From: Bradyrhizobium erythrophlei
GTDB taxonomy: Bacteria > Pseudomonadota > Alphaproteobacteria > Rhizobiales > Xanthobacteraceae
DNA: 64,000 nt
NCBI RefSeq assembly: GCF_900129505.1
Contig: NZ_LT670818.1
Coordinates: forward strand, 992,001-1,056,000
Reading direction: 5' to 3'
The position numbers and the translations under genes are program-made. Below, in pieces: positions 44,166-54,503 of this stretch. How positions within the stretch are numbered: the stretch's first letter is position 1; every line of letters begins with the position of its first letter. The notes under the pieces are model-generated. The model did not search any database, was not told the DNA's origin, and worked only from the letters and a program-made list of their open reading frames with translations.

Positions 44166-46157
44166 ATGACGCGCGTCGATCATTCCCGCATGGCCAATGC
44201 GATCCGCGCACTGGCCATGGATGCTGTCGAAAAGGCGAATTCCGGCCATCCCGGCCTGCCGATGGGCGCCGCCGACGTCGCCACCGTGCTGTTCACGCAG
44301 TTTTTAAAGTTCGACGCGTCGGATCCCCGCTGGCCCGACCGCGACCGTTTCATTCTTTCGGCCGGGCACGGCTCGATGCTGCTCTATGCGCTGTTGTACC
44401 TGACCGGCAACAAGGACATGACGATCGAAGAGATCGAGAACTTCCGCCAGCTCGGCTCCAAGACCCCCGGTCACCCGGAGAATTTCATCACTTCCGGTGT
44501 CGAGACCACCACCGGCCCGCTCGGCCAGGGCGTCGCGTTCTCGGTCGGCTCCGCGCTGGCCGAGCGGCTGCTGGCGGCCGAATTCGGCGACGATATCGTC
44601 GACCACTACACCTACGTGCTGTGCTCCGACGGCGATCTGATGGAGGGCGTCAGCCATGAGGCGCTGGCGCTCGCCGGCCATTTGAAGCTCAGGAAGCTGA
44701 TCTTCCTGTACGACGACAACGGCATCACCATCGACGGCCCGATCACGCTGACCGACGATGTCGACCAGGTGGCCCGCTTCAAGGCCCATGGCTGGGATGC
44801 GGTGCGAATCGACGGCCAAGACCAGAAGGCGATCGCCGCAGCGATCAGCCAGGCGCAGACCTCCGAACGTCCCTCGCTGATCGCCTGCAAGACCACGATC
44901 GGCTTCGGCGCTCCGCACAAGGCGGGCACCTCGAAGGCCCATGGCGAGGCGCTCGGCGCCGAAGAACTCGCCGGCGCCAAGAAGGCACTGGGCTGGAATT
45001 ACGGCCCGTTCGAGGTCCCCGACGACGTGCTGGCCGCCTGGCGCAATGTCGGCAAGCAGGGCGCCAGCGCCAATGCCGACTGGCTCAGCCGCTTCGAGGC
45101 CAAGCCCGACGCGCTGCGCAGCGAATTCATGCGGCGGGTGATCGACCGCAAGCGTCCGGCCGTTCTCGCCGACGTCATCCGCAAGCTCAAGGACAGGCTG
45201 GTCGCCGAGCCGCCGACGGTCGCTACCCGCAAGGCGAGCGAGATGGCGCTCGAGGTGCTGGTGCCTGTGATGCCCGAACTGCTGCTCGGCTCGGCCGATC
45301 TGACGCCCTCCAACAACACCCGCACCAAGGGCCTGAAGGAAGTGACGCCGGACGATTACAGCGGCCGCTACATCCATTACGGCATCCGCGAGATGGGCAT
45401 GGCGGCGGCCATGAACGGCCTCTCGGCCCATGGCGGCTTCGCGCCGGCCGGCGGGACCTTCCTGTGCTTCACCGATTATGCGCGGCCCTCGATGCGGATC
45501 GCGGCGCTGTCGCATACGTCGGTCGTCTACATCATGACCCATGATTCGATCGGGCTCGGCGAAGACGGCCCGACGCACCAGCCGGTCGAGCATCTCGTAG
45601 CCCTTCGCGCGATGCCCAACATGCGGGTGTTCCGCCCGGCGGACGCAGTGGAGACCGCCGAATGCTGGCAACTGGCGCTGGAGAACCTGACCGGTCCGAC
45701 CGTGCTGGCGCTGTCGCGGCAGGCCCTGACCCCGGCACGGACCAAGGCCAGTGCCGATAATCTGTGCAGCAGCGGCGGTTACGAACTGATCGCGGCGCAG
45801 GGCGAGGCCAGGGTTTCGCTGTATGCCTCGGGCTCCGAGGTCGAGATCGCCGTCACCGCCCAGAAAGCGCTGGCCGGGCGCGGTATCGCGACGCGCGTGG
45901 TATCGGTGCCCTCGCTGGAACTGCTGCTGGCGCAGCCGGCGGACCGGCGCAAAGCGATCATCGGCGATGCCCCGGTCAAGATCGCGATCGAGGCAGCGGT
46001 GCGGTTCGGCTGGGACGCGGTGATCGGGCCGGACGGCGACTTCATCGGCATGCACTCTTTCGGCGCCAGCGGGCCGGCCAAGGCGCTGTACAAGCATTTC
46101 GGGATCACGGCCGACGCGGTGGTGGAGGCCGCGTCAAAGCGCCTGAACGGGAAGTAA
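44166..46157 (+). CDS. tkt: transketolase
   Basis: 663 codons, full length. The thiamine-diphosphate domain has [20 protein letters not shown] and the [18 protein letters not shown] motif. The central pyrimidine domain has [16 protein letters not shown] with the catalytic Glu, and [18 protein letters not shown] follows. The C-terminal domain ends [18 protein letters not shown]. It transfers two-carbon units in the pentose phosphate/Calvin cycle. First gene of the tkt-gap-pgk-fba-fbaB run, all on the plus strand. Confidence 0.97.
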   Translation: MTRVDHSRMANAIRALAMDAVEKANSGHPGLPMGAADVATVLFTQFLKFDASDPRWPDRDRFILSAGHGSMLLYALLYLTGNKDMTIEEIENFRQLGSKTPGHPENFITSGVETTTGPLGQGVAFSVGSALAERLLAAEFGDDIVDHYTYVLCSDGDLMEGVSHEALALAGHLKLRKLIFLYDDNGITIDGPITLTDDVDQVARFKAHGWDAVRIDGQDQKAIAAAISQAQTSERPSLIACKTTIGFGAPHKAGTSKAHGEALGAEELAGAKKALGWNYGPFEVPDDVLAAWRNVGKQGASANADWLSRFEAKPDALRSEFMRRVIDRKRPAVLADVIRKLKDRLVAEPPTVATRKASEMALEVLVPVMPELLLGSADLTPSNNTRTKGLKEVTPDDYSGRYIHYGIREMGMAAAMNGLSAHGGFAPAGGTFLCFTDYARPSMRIAALSHTSVVYIMTHDSIGLGEDGPTHQPVEHLVALRAMPNMRVFRPADAVETAECWQLALENLTGPTVLALSRQALTPARTKASADNLCSSGGYELIAAQGEARVSLYASGSEVEIAVTAQKALAGRGIATRVVSVPSLELLLAQPADRRKAIIGDAPVKIAIEAAVRFGWDAVIGPDGDFIGMHSFGASGPAKALYKHFGITADAVVEAASKRLNGK

Positions 46158-46292
46158 CCCTATCCGCGCGATCGGGATTATGATGCATTGCAACGATCAT
46201 TCATTCAGGGCATGAAATAGCCCTAGAACGGCATAGGAAACGGCCAAACCGCCCGCAAAGAGCGGGATTTTGAACCTTTGAGGAGAAATAAA

Positions 46293-47300
46293 ATGGCGAT
46301 CCGGGTCGGAATCAACGGGTTTGGCCGCATCGGCCGCAACGTCCTGAGGGCCATCGCCGAGTCCGGCCGCAAGGATATCGAAGTGATCGGCATCAACGAC
46401 CTCGGACCGGTCGAGACCAACGCCCATCTCTTGCGGTTTGATTCGGTGCACGGCCGCTTTCCCGGCACCGTGACGGTCGACGGCGATTCAATCAGCCTCG
46501 GCAACGGCAAGATCAAGGTTTCCGCCGAGCGCGATCCGTCCAGGCTGCCGTGGAAGGAACTCGGCGTCGACATCGCGCTGGAATGCACCGGCATCTTCAC
46601 CGCCAAGGACAAGGCCTCCGCGCACCTGACCGCCGGGGCCAAGCGCGTGCTGGTTTCGGCGCCGGCCGACCATGCCGACGCGACTATCGTCTATGGCGTC
46701 AACCACGACAAGCTGAGCAAGGATCATCTGGTCGTCTCCAACGGCTCCTGCACCACCAACTGCCTTGCGCCGGTCGCAAAAGTGCTGAACGACACCGTCG
46801 GCATCGAGACCGGCTTCATGACCACGATCCATGCCTATACCGGCGACCAGCCGACGCTCGACACGCTGCACAAGGATCTCTATCGCGGCCGGGCGGCGGC
46901 GATGTCGATGATCCCGACCTCGACCGGCGCGGCCAAGGCGATCGGCCTGGTGTTGCCGGAACTGATGGGCAAGCTCGACGGCGTCTCGATCCGGGTGCCG
47001 ACCCCGAACGTCTCGGTGATCGATCTCAAGATCGTCGCGACGCGCAAAACCACCAAGGAAGAAATCAACGAGGCGATGAAGCGCGCTGCAGAGCAGCAGC
47101 TCAAGGGCATCCTGGGCTTTACCATTTTTCCCAACGTCTCGATCGACTTCAACCACGACCCGCATTCCGCCACCTTCCACATGGACCAGACCAAGGTGCA
47201 GAACGGCACGCTGGTGCGGGTGATGGCGTGGTACGACAATGAATGGGGTTTTTCCAACCGCATGGCGGACACCGCCGTGGCGATGGGGAAACTGCTCTGA
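46293..47300 (+). CDS. gap: glyceraldehyde-3-phosphate dehydrogenase, type I
   Basis: 335 codons from [20 protein letters not shown], with TGAGGAG before the ATG. The NAD-binding motif is NGFGRIGR and the catalytic Cys is in [12 protein letters not shown]; the phosphate-binding [16 protein letters not shown] follows. It catalyses the oxidative phosphorylation of glyceraldehyde 3-phosphate, or the reverse. It is 135 bases after tkt. Confidence 0.97.
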   Translation: MAIRVGINGFGRIGRNVLRAIAESGRKDIEVIGINDLGPVETNAHLLRFDSVHGRFPGTVTVDGDSISLGNGKIKVSAERDPSRLPWKELGVDIALECTGIFTAKDKASAHLTAGAKRVLVSAPADHADATIVYGVNHDKLSKDHLVVSNGSCTTNCLAPVAKVLNDTVGIETGFMTTIHAYTGDQPTLDTLHKDLYRGRAAAMSMIPTSTGAAKAIGLVLPELMGKLDGVSIRVPTPNVSVIDLKIVATRKTTKEEINEAMKRAAEQQLKGILGFTIFPNVSIDFNHDPHSATFHMDQTKVQNGTLVRVMAWYDNEWGFSNRMADTAVAMGKLL

Positions 47301-47307
47301 TTTTGTG

Positions 47308-47409
47308 AGCTCATGGTTCGAGACGCGCGCCAAACGGCGCGCTCCTCGCCATGAGGGAGAAACCTCATCCTGAGGGGCCTGGCGTAGCGAGGCGTCTCGA
47401 AGGATGAGT
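47308..47409. repeat. interspersed repeat between gap and pgk
   Basis: GTTCGAGACGCGCGCCAAAC, then AACCTCATCCTGAGGGGCCT and CGAGGCGTCTCGAAGGATGA; the GAGACGCG/CGTCTC and CTCATCCT/AGGATGAG arms are inverted relative to each other. A common Bradyrhizobium repeat, here within the glycolytic gene cluster. Confidence 0.65.
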
Positions 47410-47423
47410 CTGCGAGACCTTCA

Positions 47424-48620
47424 ATGACAAAAACATTCCGCACCCTCGATGACGTCGACGTGAAGGGCAAGCGCGTGCTGCTGCGCGTCGACCTCAACGT
47501 GCCCATGGAAAATGGCCGCGTCACCGACGCCACGCGGCTCGAGCGCGTCGCGCCCACCATCACCGAGATTTCCGCCAAGGGCGGCAAGGTGATCCTGCTG
47601 GCGCATTTCGGCCGGCCCAAGGGCCGCGACCCCAAGGAATCGCTGAAGCCGGTCGCAGCCGAACTTTCGCAGGTGATCAACAAGCCGGTCGCGTTTGCCG
47701 ACGAATGCATCGGCGAGGTCGCGCAGAAGGCGGTCGCCGCGATGAAGGATGGCGACATCCTCTGCCTGGAGAATACCCGCTTCCACAAGGAAGAGGAAAA
47801 GAACGATCCCGCCTTCGTGGCCGAACTGGCAAAGCTCGGCGACATCTGGGTCAACGACGCCTTCTCGGCGGCGCACCGCGCCCACGCCTCGACCGAAGGC
47901 CTCGGCCACAAATTGCCGGCCTATGCGGGCCGCACCATGCAGGCCGAACTCGACGCGCTCGGCAAAGCGCTGGACCACCCGACCAAACCGGTGATCGCGA
48001 TCATCGGCGGCGCCAAGGTCTCGACCAAGATCGATCTCCTCGAGAACCTGGTGCGCAAGGTCGATGCGCTGGTGATCGGCGGCGGCATGGCCAACACCTT
48101 CCTGCATGCGCAGGGCGTCGGCATCGGCAAGTCGCTGGCGGAGAAGGATCTGGCGGCGACCGCCTTGCGGATCATCGAGAAGGCGGAAGCCGCCAATTGC
48201 GCGATCATCCTGCCGGTCGACGCCGTGGTCGCGTTCAAATTCGAAGCCAATACGCCGTCCCAGGCCTATGGCCTCGATGCGATCCCCGCCGACGGCATGA
48301 TCCTCGACGTCGGCCCGCAGTCGGTCGCGCGGATCCATGCCGCGATCGACGATGCGGCGACGCTGGTCTGGAACGGTCCGCTCGGCGCCTTCGAGATGAC
48401 GCCGTTCGACAGGGGAACCATGGTCGCGGCGAAGCACGCAGCCGTGCGGACCAAGGCGAAGAAGCTGATTTCGGTCGCCGGCGGCGGCGATACCGTGGCG
48501 GCGCTGAACCAGGCCGGCGTGGCCTCGGATTTCACGTATGTTTCGACCGCGGGCGGCGCGTTTCTTGAATGGATGGAGGGGAAACCCTTGCCAGGCGTCG
48601 AAGTTTTGAAGATACGCTGA
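47424..48620 (+). CDS. pgk: phosphoglycerate kinase
   Basis: 398 codons. The substrate-binding N-domain begins [20 protein letters not shown] then VPMENG, with [18 protein letters not shown]. The C-domain has [20 protein letters not shown] and the nucleotide segment [15 protein letters not shown]. It catalyses the ATP-coupled 1,3-bisphosphoglycerate step next to GAPDH. Full length. Confidence 0.98.
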   Translation: MTKTFRTLDDVDVKGKRVLLRVDLNVPMENGRVTDATRLERVAPTITEISAKGGKVILLAHFGRPKGRDPKESLKPVAAELSQVINKPVAFADECIGEVAQKAVAAMKDGDILCLENTRFHKEEEKNDPAFVAELAKLGDIWVNDAFSAAHRAHASTEGLGHKLPAYAGRTMQAELDALGKALDHPTKPVIAIIGGAKVSTKIDLLENLVRKVDALVIGGGMANTFLHAQGVGIGKSLAEKDLAATALRIIEKAEAANCAIILPVDAVVAFKFEANTPSQAYGLDAIPADGMILDVGPQSVARIHAAIDDAATLVWNGPLGAFEMTPFDRGTMVAAKHAAVRTKAKKLISVAGGGDTVAALNQAGVASDFTYVSTAGGAFLEWMEGKPLPGVEVLKIR

Positions 48621-48669
48621 ATTTTTATTCCATAGCGGGCTACCGGCCCCAACGCGGAGAACAGGACCC

Positions 48670-49737
48670 ATGGCTCGCATCACGTTGCGTCAATTGCTCG
48701 ACCACGCGGCGGAACACGATTACGGCGTGCCGGCCTTCAATATCAACAACATGGAGCAGGCGCTCGCGATCATGGAGGCCGCCTCGACCCTGGATGCGCC
48801 CGTGATCATCCAGGCCTCCCGCGGCGCGCGCTCCTATGCCAACGACGTGATGCTCAAGCACATGATGGACGCGGTGACCGAAATCTATCCGCAGATCCCG
48901 GTCTGCGTGCATCTTGACCACGGCAACGGCCCCGACACCTGCATGACCGCGATCCAGGCCGGCTTCACTTCCGTCATGATGGACGGTTCGCTGAAGGCCG
49001 ACGGTAAGACGCCCGCCGACTGGGATTACAATGTCGGCGTCACCAGGACCGTCACCAGCATGGCCCATCTCGGCGGCATCTCGGTGGAAGGCGAACTCGG
49101 CGTGCTCGGCTCGCTCGAGACCGGCATGGGCGACAAGGAAGACGGCCACGGCGCCGAAGGCAAGCTGTCCCACGACCAGTTGCTCACCAATCCCGACGAG
49201 GCGGTCAAGTTCGTCAAGGAGACAAGAGTCGACGCACTGGCGATCGCGATGGGCACCTCGCATGGCGCCTACAAATTCACCCGCAAGCCGGACGGCGACA
49301 TCCTCGCCATGAACGTGATCGAGGAAATCCACCGCAAGCTGCCGAACATGCACCTGGTGATGCATGGTTCATCCTCGGTGCCGCAGGACCTGCAGGACAT
49401 TATCAACGCCAATGGCGGCAAGATGAAGCCGACCTGGGGCGTGCCGGTTTCCGAAATCCAGCGCGGCATCAAGAACGGCGTGCGCAAGATCAACATCGAC
49501 ACCGACAACCGCATGGCGATGACCGGACAGATCCGGAAAGTGCTGCACGACAACCCGGAAGAATTCGATCCGCGCAAATATCTCAAGCCCGCGATGGAAG
49601 CGATGGCCAAGCTGTGCAAGCAGCGGCTGCAGGAATTCAATACCGCCGGCCAGGCCGGCAAGATCAAGAAGGTCCTGACCACCGCCGAGATGGCCAAGCG
49701 CTACGTCAAGGGCGAGCTCGATCCGAAGGTCGCATGA
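48670..49737 (+). CDS. fba: class II fructose-bisphosphate aldolase, Calvin-cycle subtype
   Basis: 355 codons ([20 protein letters not shown]), ATG after GGAGAACAGGACCC. Zinc and substrate signatures: [56 protein letters not shown] and [20 protein letters not shown]. The length and motifs are those of the CbbA type used with the Calvin cycle. It cleaves or condenses fructose 1,6-bisphosphate. Followed by an unrelated class I aldolase. Confidence 0.96.
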   Translation: MARITLRQLLDHAAEHDYGVPAFNINNMEQALAIMEAASTLDAPVIIQASRGARSYANDVMLKHMMDAVTEIYPQIPVCVHLDHGNGPDTCMTAIQAGFTSVMMDGSLKADGKTPADWDYNVGVTRTVTSMAHLGGISVEGELGVLGSLETGMGDKEDGHGAEGKLSHDQLLTNPDEAVKFVKETRVDALAIAMGTSHGAYKFTRKPDGDILAMNVIEEIHRKLPNMHLVMHGSSSVPQDLQDIINANGGKMKPTWGVPVSEIQRGIKNGVRKINIDTDNRMAMTGQIRKVLHDNPEEFDPRKYLKPAMEAMAKLCKQRLQEFNTAGQAGKIKKVLTTAEMAKRYVKGELDPKVA

Positions 49738-49903
49738 CCGGCGGCTCCTCCTGAACGAGCCGCCAGCCTCGCTGTTCCGGCGGCCGGTCTCGTCGGCTTT
49801 CTGGGCATTTTCTCGGTCAGTTTCTTGGTCAGTTTCTTGGGTCTTGCCCGAGAACGGTCTAGTTTGACTTGCAAAGCAACCGCGCATCCGGAGGAGGCAA
49901 CCG

Positions 49904-50929
49904 ATGAATCTCGCCGATCTCAACAAGGTCGCGCTCGCCATGGTCGTGCCCGGCAAGGGCATCTTGGCCGCCGACGAATCCACCGGCACCATCAAGAAGC
50001 GCTTCGACGCCATCAACGTGGCGTCGACCGAGGAGACGCGCCGCGACTATCGCGAGATGCTGTTCCGTTCCTCCGAGGCGATGAGCAAGTACATTTCCGG
50101 CGTCATCCTCTACGACGAGACCATCTGGCAGGCCGCGAAAGACGGCACGCCGCTGGTCAAGCTGATCGAGCAGGCCGGCGCCATCCCCGGCATCAAGGTC
50201 GACGAGGGCACACAGAGCCTGCCGCAATGCCCCGGCGAGCTCGTTACCGTCGGGCTCGACAAGCTCGCCGAGCGCCTGAAGAAATATTACGAGCGCGGCG
50301 CGCGGTTCGCGAAATGGCGGGCCGTGATCGATATCGGCAGCGGCATTCCCTCAATGACCGCGATCCATGTCAATGCCCACGCGCTGGCGCGCTACGCCGC
50401 TTTGTGCCAGGTCGCGCAGATCGTTCCGATCGTCGAGCCGGAAGTGCTGATGGATGGCGATCACGACATCGATCGCTGTTTCGAGGTGACGAGCCGCGTG
50501 CTCAACAAGACCTTTCAGGAATTGCGGGTACAGCGCGTCGCCCTGGAAGGCATGGTCCTGAAACCCAACATGGCGATCTCGGGCAAGAAGAGCGCAAATC
50601 AGGCTTCCGTCGCGGAAGTCGCGGAGAAGACCGTCCGGCTCTTGAAGGCCTGCGTGCCCGCGGCGGTGCCCGGCATCGCCTTCCTCTCCGGCGGACAATC
50701 CGACGAGGGCGCCACCGCGCATCTTGACGCCATGCACCGGATCGGCGGCCTGCCCTGGCCTCTTACCTTCTCCTACGGCCGCGCGCTGCAGGCGGCGCCG
50801 CAAAAGGCGTGGTCGGGCAGACCCGAGAACATCGCCGCCGGCCAGCGTGCCTTCACCCACCGCGCGCGAATGAATTCGCTCGCGACCAGGGGCGAATGGA
50901 AGGCCGAGCTGGAACAGAAGGCGGCATAG
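49904..50929 (+). CDS. class I fructose-bisphosphate aldolase
   Basis: 341 codons (MNLADLNKVALAMVVPGKGI), ATG after GGAGGAGGCAACCG. Eukaryotic-type class I motifs: GILAADESTGTIKKRFDAIN, GVILYDETIW, VEPEVLMDGDHDIDRCFEVT and the Schiff-base Lys in GMVLKPNMAISGK; then IAFLSGGQSDEGATAHLDAM. The last aromatic Tyr of eukaryotic enzymes is absent, as is usual in bacteria. It performs the same reaction as the gene before it with a different mechanism. Confidence 0.96.
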   Translation: MNLADLNKVALAMVVPGKGILAADESTGTIKKRFDAINVASTEETRRDYREMLFRSSEAMSKYISGVILYDETIWQAAKDGTPLVKLIEQAGAIPGIKVDEGTQSLPQCPGELVTVGLDKLAERLKKYYERGARFAKWRAVIDIGSGIPSMTAIHVNAHALARYAALCQVAQIVPIVEPEVLMDGDHDIDRCFEVTSRVLNKTFQELRVQRVALEGMVLKPNMAISGKKSANQASVAEVAEKTVRLLKACVPAAVPGIAFLSGGQSDEGATAHLDAMHRIGGLPWPLTFSYGRALQAAPQKAWSGRPENIAAGQRAFTHRARMNSLATRGEWKAELEQKAA

Positions 50930-50930
50930 A

Positions 50931-51608
50931 TTGGCCACTAAACCTGCTCCGCCGCGCCCTCAGCCGCGTCTCTATCTTGCGACGCCCGAGGTGGACGATC
51001 CCGCGGGCCTGATCGGAAGCCTGCCCGATCTGCTTGCCGCGGCCGACATCGCGGCGGTGCTGCTGCGGCTGAAACCCACTGACCAGCGCACCATGATCGC
51101 GCGGGCCAAGGCGCTCGCGCCTGTCGTTCAGAACAGCGATGCGGCGCTGCTGCTCGACGGCCATGTCGAACTGGTCGCGCGGGCCGGCGCCGACGGCGCG
51201 CATCTGACCGGCATCGCGGCCCTCGAGGACGCACTGCCGTCGCTGAAGCCCGACCGCATCGCCGGCCTCGGGGGCCTTGCGACGCGCCACGATTCGATGA
51301 CCGCGGGCGAGCTCGGCGCGGATTACGTGCTGTTCGGCGAGCCCGACGCCAAAGGCCAGCGGCCCTCGGTCGAGGCGATCGCCGAGCGGCTGGGATGGTG
51401 GGCCGAATTGTTCGAGCCGCCCTGCGTCGGCTTTGCGGCGTCGCGCGAGGAGGCCAATGAATTCGCCGCCGCGGGGGCGGATTTCGTGCTGGTCGGCGAT
51501 TTCATCTGGGCCGATCCGCGCGGCGCGGCGGCAGCGCTGGAGGACGTCGAGCAGGCCATCCGCCAAGCGTACACGGCGGCCGGAAACGCCAGAGCCGAAC
51601 AGGGATAG
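50931..51608 (+). CDS. ThiE-like protein, probably not a canonical thiamine-phosphate synthase
   Basis: 225 codons from a TTG that starts one base after the aldolase stop codon ends. The TIM-barrel elements PRLYLATPEV, AADGAHLTG-type (GADGAHLTGIAALEDALPSL), ATRHDSMTAGELGADYVLFG and AAGADFVLVGDFIW recall ThiE/TenI. The pyrophosphate-binding Arg/Lys and the Gly-rich phosphate site are poorly kept, and no other thi genes are near. It may be a TenI-like isomerase or regulator. Call kept at family level. Confidence 0.75.
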   Translation: MATKPAPPRPQPRLYLATPEVDDPAGLIGSLPDLLAAADIAAVLLRLKPTDQRTMIARAKALAPVVQNSDAALLLDGHVELVARAGADGAHLTGIAALEDALPSLKPDRIAGLGGLATRHDSMTAGELGADYVLFGEPDAKGQRPSVEAIAERLGWWAELFEPPCVGFAASREEANEFAAAGADFVLVGDFIWADPRGAAAALEDVEQAIRQAYTAAGNARAEQG

Positions 51609-51617
51609 CGCCGGAAC

Positions 51618-52697
51618 ATGCAGCGCTTGCGCCCCATTTCGATTGTTGCCTGCTGCCTGCTATGGACGGCAAACGCTCACGCGCAGATCTCGCTGACGCC
51701 TCCGGCTGCCGACGCACCCAAGCCGGCTGCGAAGCCGGCAACACAGCCCCACACGCTCGCCAAGAAGCCTGCCGCCGCGCCAGCACCGAAACCGGCGGCA
51801 ACATCGGCGCCGGCCGTAACCGTCGTGCCGACGCCGCCCCCTGACGATCCCAATGTCGATCTGGTCTACGGCCTTTATCAGCGCGGCATGTACAAGTCCG
51901 CGTTCAACCTCGCGAGCATGCGCGCGGTGGCCGGCGATACCAAGGCGATGACCATGCTCGGCGAGCTTTACGCCAATGCGCTCGGCGTCAAGCGCGACTT
52001 CGCCAAGGCTGCCGACTGGTACAAGCGCGCCGCCGATGCCGGTGACCGCGAGGCCATGTTCGCGCTGGCGATGCTGCGCCTGGAAGGCCGCGGCGGCGCG
52101 CCCAACCGCGAAGAGGCGGTAAAGCTGCTGGCATCGTCCGCAAAACTCGGCAACCCGAAGGCGGCCTACAACCTGGCGCTGCTCTATCTCGACGGCCAGA
52201 CGCTGCCGCAGGACGTCAAGCGTGCCGCCGAGTTGCTCCGGCAAGCCGCCGATGCCGGCAATCCGGAAGCGCAATACGCGCTGGCGACCTTCTACAAGGA
52301 AGGCACCGGCGTTCCCAAGGACATCGACAAGGCGGTCCGGCTGCTACAGGCGGCGGCGCTCGCCGACAATGTCGACGCCGAAGTCGAGTATGCCATCGCG
52401 CTCTATAACGGAACCGGCACACCGAAGAACGAGGCCGGAGCAGTGGCGCTGTTGAGCAAAGCCGCCCGCCAAAACAGCGCGATCGCGCAGAACCGGCTCG
52501 CCCGGGTGCTGGTGACCGGCCAGGGCGTCCCGATGGACAAGGTCGAGGGCCTGAAATGGCACCTGATCGCCAAAACCGCCGGAAAAGGCGACCCCATGCT
52601 CGACGACGAGCTGGCCCGCCTGAGCCCGGAAGACCGCGCCAAGGCAGAGGCCGGCGCGCGCAAATGGCTGGGCAGTCCGGTCTTGACGCCACGGTAA
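51618..52697 (+). CDS. secreted Sel1-repeat (SLR/TPR-like) protein
   Basis: 359 codons. A signal peptide ends ANAHAQI (residue about 24). A Pro/Ala-rich linker follows (residues about 30-75), then at least six Sel1-type repeats: AMTMLGELYANALGVKRDFA, AMFALAMLRLEGRGGAPNRE, AAYNLALLYLDGQTLPQDVK, AQYALATFYKEGTGVPKDID and onwards. Sel1 proteins are scaffolds in cell-envelope processes. It lies 9 bases after the ThiE-like gene, so it is probably co-transcribed. Confidence 0.9.
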   Translation: MQRLRPISIVACCLLWTANAHAQISLTPPAADAPKPAAKPATQPHTLAKKPAAAPAPKPAATSAPAVTVVPTPPPDDPNVDLVYGLYQRGMYKSAFNLASMRAVAGDTKAMTMLGELYANALGVKRDFAKAADWYKRAADAGDREAMFALAMLRLEGRGGAPNREEAVKLLASSAKLGNPKAAYNLALLYLDGQTLPQDVKRAAELLRQAADAGNPEAQYALATFYKEGTGVPKDIDKAVRLLQAAALADNVDAEVEYAIALYNGTGTPKNEAGAVALLSKAARQNSAIAQNRLARVLVTGQGVPMDKVEGLKWHLIAKTAGKGDPMLDDELARLSPEDRAKAEAGARKWLGSPVLTPR

Positions 52698-52830
52698 CCG
52701 CAGGGCACCCACTACCAGCGCGGTCAGCAAAAGTGGCGTCCGGTTTTGCGTTCGACCGCGCGCAAAAAATCAGGCCAATTCCGCCATACCCGTCCCAGAC
52801 CTGACGCTCAGGTCGCCTTGAGCCGAGATC

Positions 52831-53625
52831 ATGCTGCATTCAGCCCTTATCAACGTCATGGTCAAAGCCGCGCGACGCGCCGGCCGCAGCCTCAAACGCG
52901 ACCTCGGCGAAATCGAGAACCTTCAGGTATCGCTGAAGGGGCCGGCCAATTTCGTCAGCCTCGCCGACAAGCGCGCCGAGCAGATGCTGCTCGAGGACCT
53001 CACCAAGGCGCGGCCGGGCTATGGCTTCATCGGCGAGGAAGGCGGCGCGCGCGAAGGCCAGGACAAGACCCACACCTGGATCGTCGATCCGCTCGACGGC
53101 ACCACCAATTTCCTCCACGGCATCCCGCAATTCGCGATTTCGATCGGCCTGCAGCGCGAAGGCACCATCATTGCCGGGGTGATCTACAATCCCGCCAACG
53201 ACGAGCTCTATATCGCCGAGCGCGGCAAGGGCGCCTTTCTCAACGACCAGCGGCTGCGCGTCGCCGGCCGCCGCCAGCTCGGCGACTGCGTGATCGGCTG
53301 CGGCCTGCCGCATATCGGCCGTGGCGACCACGATTTGTCCCGCCGCGAAATGATCGAAATCCAGAACCGGGTGGCGGGCCTGCGCCGCTTCGGCGCCGCC
53401 TCGCTCGACATGGCCTTCGTCGCCGCCGGCCGGCTCGACGGCTATTGGGAACGCAATCTGCAGTCCTGGGACATGGCGGCGGGCCAGATCATGGTCCGCG
53501 AGGCCGGCGGCACCGTCTCCGGCATCGAAGGCAATGACGATGCGCTGACGAGCGGCAACGTGATCAGCGGCAATGAAGCGATCCATGCCGAGCTGCTGAA
53601 GATTCTGAAGCCGCTGGGGAAGTGA
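52831..53625 (+). CDS. suhB: inositol monophosphatase family protein (SuhB-like)
   Basis: 264 codons (MLHSALINVMVKAARRAGRS). Metal-binding motifs: GFIGEEGG with Glu, WIVDPLDGTTNFLHGIPQF, and near the C-terminus ERNLQSWDMAAGQIMVREAG. The family dephosphorylates inositol phosphates or adenosine bisphosphates; SuhB also acts in rRNA transcription. Full length. The 133-base gap before it includes a GGTTTTGCGTTCGACCGCGC segment also seen in part near 493. Confidence 0.93.
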   Translation: MLHSALINVMVKAARRAGRSLKRDLGEIENLQVSLKGPANFVSLADKRAEQMLLEDLTKARPGYGFIGEEGGAREGQDKTHTWIVDPLDGTTNFLHGIPQFAISIGLQREGTIIAGVIYNPANDELYIAERGKGAFLNDQRLRVAGRRQLGDCVIGCGLPHIGRGDHDLSRREMIEIQNRVAGLRRFGAASLDMAFVAAGRLDGYWERNLQSWDMAAGQIMVREAGGTVSGIEGNDDALTSGNVISGNEAIHAELLKILKPLGK

Positions 53626-53692
53626 CCGTGTTGTCGTTCTAGGGCGGGGTGACTTTTATCTTCGAATCGTCATCCCACTCTAGCTTTTGTTT

Positions 53693-53765
53693 GAGCATGA
53701 TCTCCGAGCAAACGCTTCGCGTTTGTCGAGGGAAAACCGGTTCCCACTTTTCCGGATCATGCTCT
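53693..53765. repeat. interspersed repeat with inverted ends
   Basis: GAGCATGATCTCCG at the left pairs with CGGATCATGCTC at the right, enclosing CGAGCAAACGCTTCGCGTTT and GGAAAACCGGTTCCCACTTT. A widespread Bradyrhizobium-type element. Located downstream of the truncated methyltransferase gene. Confidence 0.8.
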
Positions 53766-53848
53766 AGGCTGTCCGCTTCCTGATACCGCTGGCAACGGCC
53801 AGGCGGACTCCCGACATACGCTGCACCTGGCCGATGACGGCAAACAGG

Positions 53849-54184
53849 TTATTTGCGCGCGGTCTGGCGCAGCGCCTCTTCCTCCGCCTCCTGCAGCGTC
53901 GATTCAGGCTCCTTGTAGAAGCACGACGAATATTTGCGATTCGGGCCGAGTACGCGGGCGAAGAAGGTAGCCGGCACCTCGTAATGCGAGGCGTTGGCCG
54001 CCTCGGTGTACTCGGCAATGGCGCGAGCCGCCATCTCGCCGGCAAAGCAGGCGTCGCTGTCGGCGTTGCCGCTCGCGAGCCGCGTCGCGGTGCGCGAGCA
54101 CAGCCGCTGCACGGCGGCGCGAATCACGAGGTCAGGCAGCGGCACCCGCTCGGCGGTGCCGATCATCCTGGATACGACGCTCAT
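53849..54184 (-). pseudogene. N-terminal fragment of a cyclopropane-fatty-acid-synthase-like methyltransferase
   Basis: 111 codons from MSVVSRMIGTAERVPLPDLV. The middle part (NASHYEVPATFFARVLGPNR then KYSSCFYKEPESTLQEAEEE) matches the region just before the SAM-binding motif of Cfa-like enzymes. The frame stops after LRQTARK, where the family continues into LELGCGWGS. The catalytic SAM site is missing. Degraded, unless read through by a frameshift. Confidence 0.7.
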
Positions 54185-54503
54185 ATGACCACTCCCTTGT
54201 GCGGTGACAGCGGAAAGAACGGGGAAGTGCACGACTGACCGGATACGCCAGCCAGGCCATCGCCATCAGGATCGACGGCGACACCCCGATCCCGGCCAGC
54301 GCTTCGGGATACCCAACCGTCATGCAAAAATTCCGTTAACCGCCTCAGGCGGCAAAGATTTGTGAAATACGCACAGACCTAAGCCGGGTTTCGCGCCGAA
54401 GTTCCCTTTTCCGCCCCAATCGGACAGCAACTAGCTTTTCTCTGCGCCGCGCTGTGCCATATTGGTGCCTCGAAACCGCCTCCTCGCAACGGATACATCG
54501 GCA
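54185..54503. other. 319-base spacer before the MotA-like gene
   Basis: A short minus-strand hydrophobic frame (54232-54323, GYPEALAGIGVSPSILMAMA) may be another gene remnant from the same operon as the truncated methyltransferase; it is too short to assign. The remainder probably carries the promoter of the downstream pair. Confidence 0.35.

Noticed and set aside
44304..46097. 597-codon minus-strand frame opposite tkt
   Set aside because: Entirely antisense to transketolase, with no ribosome site or domain.
49810..49850. short tandem duplication of GTCAGTTTCTTG
   Set aside because: Only two units, in the gap between the two aldolase genes; not enough to suggest a functional or phase-variable repeat.
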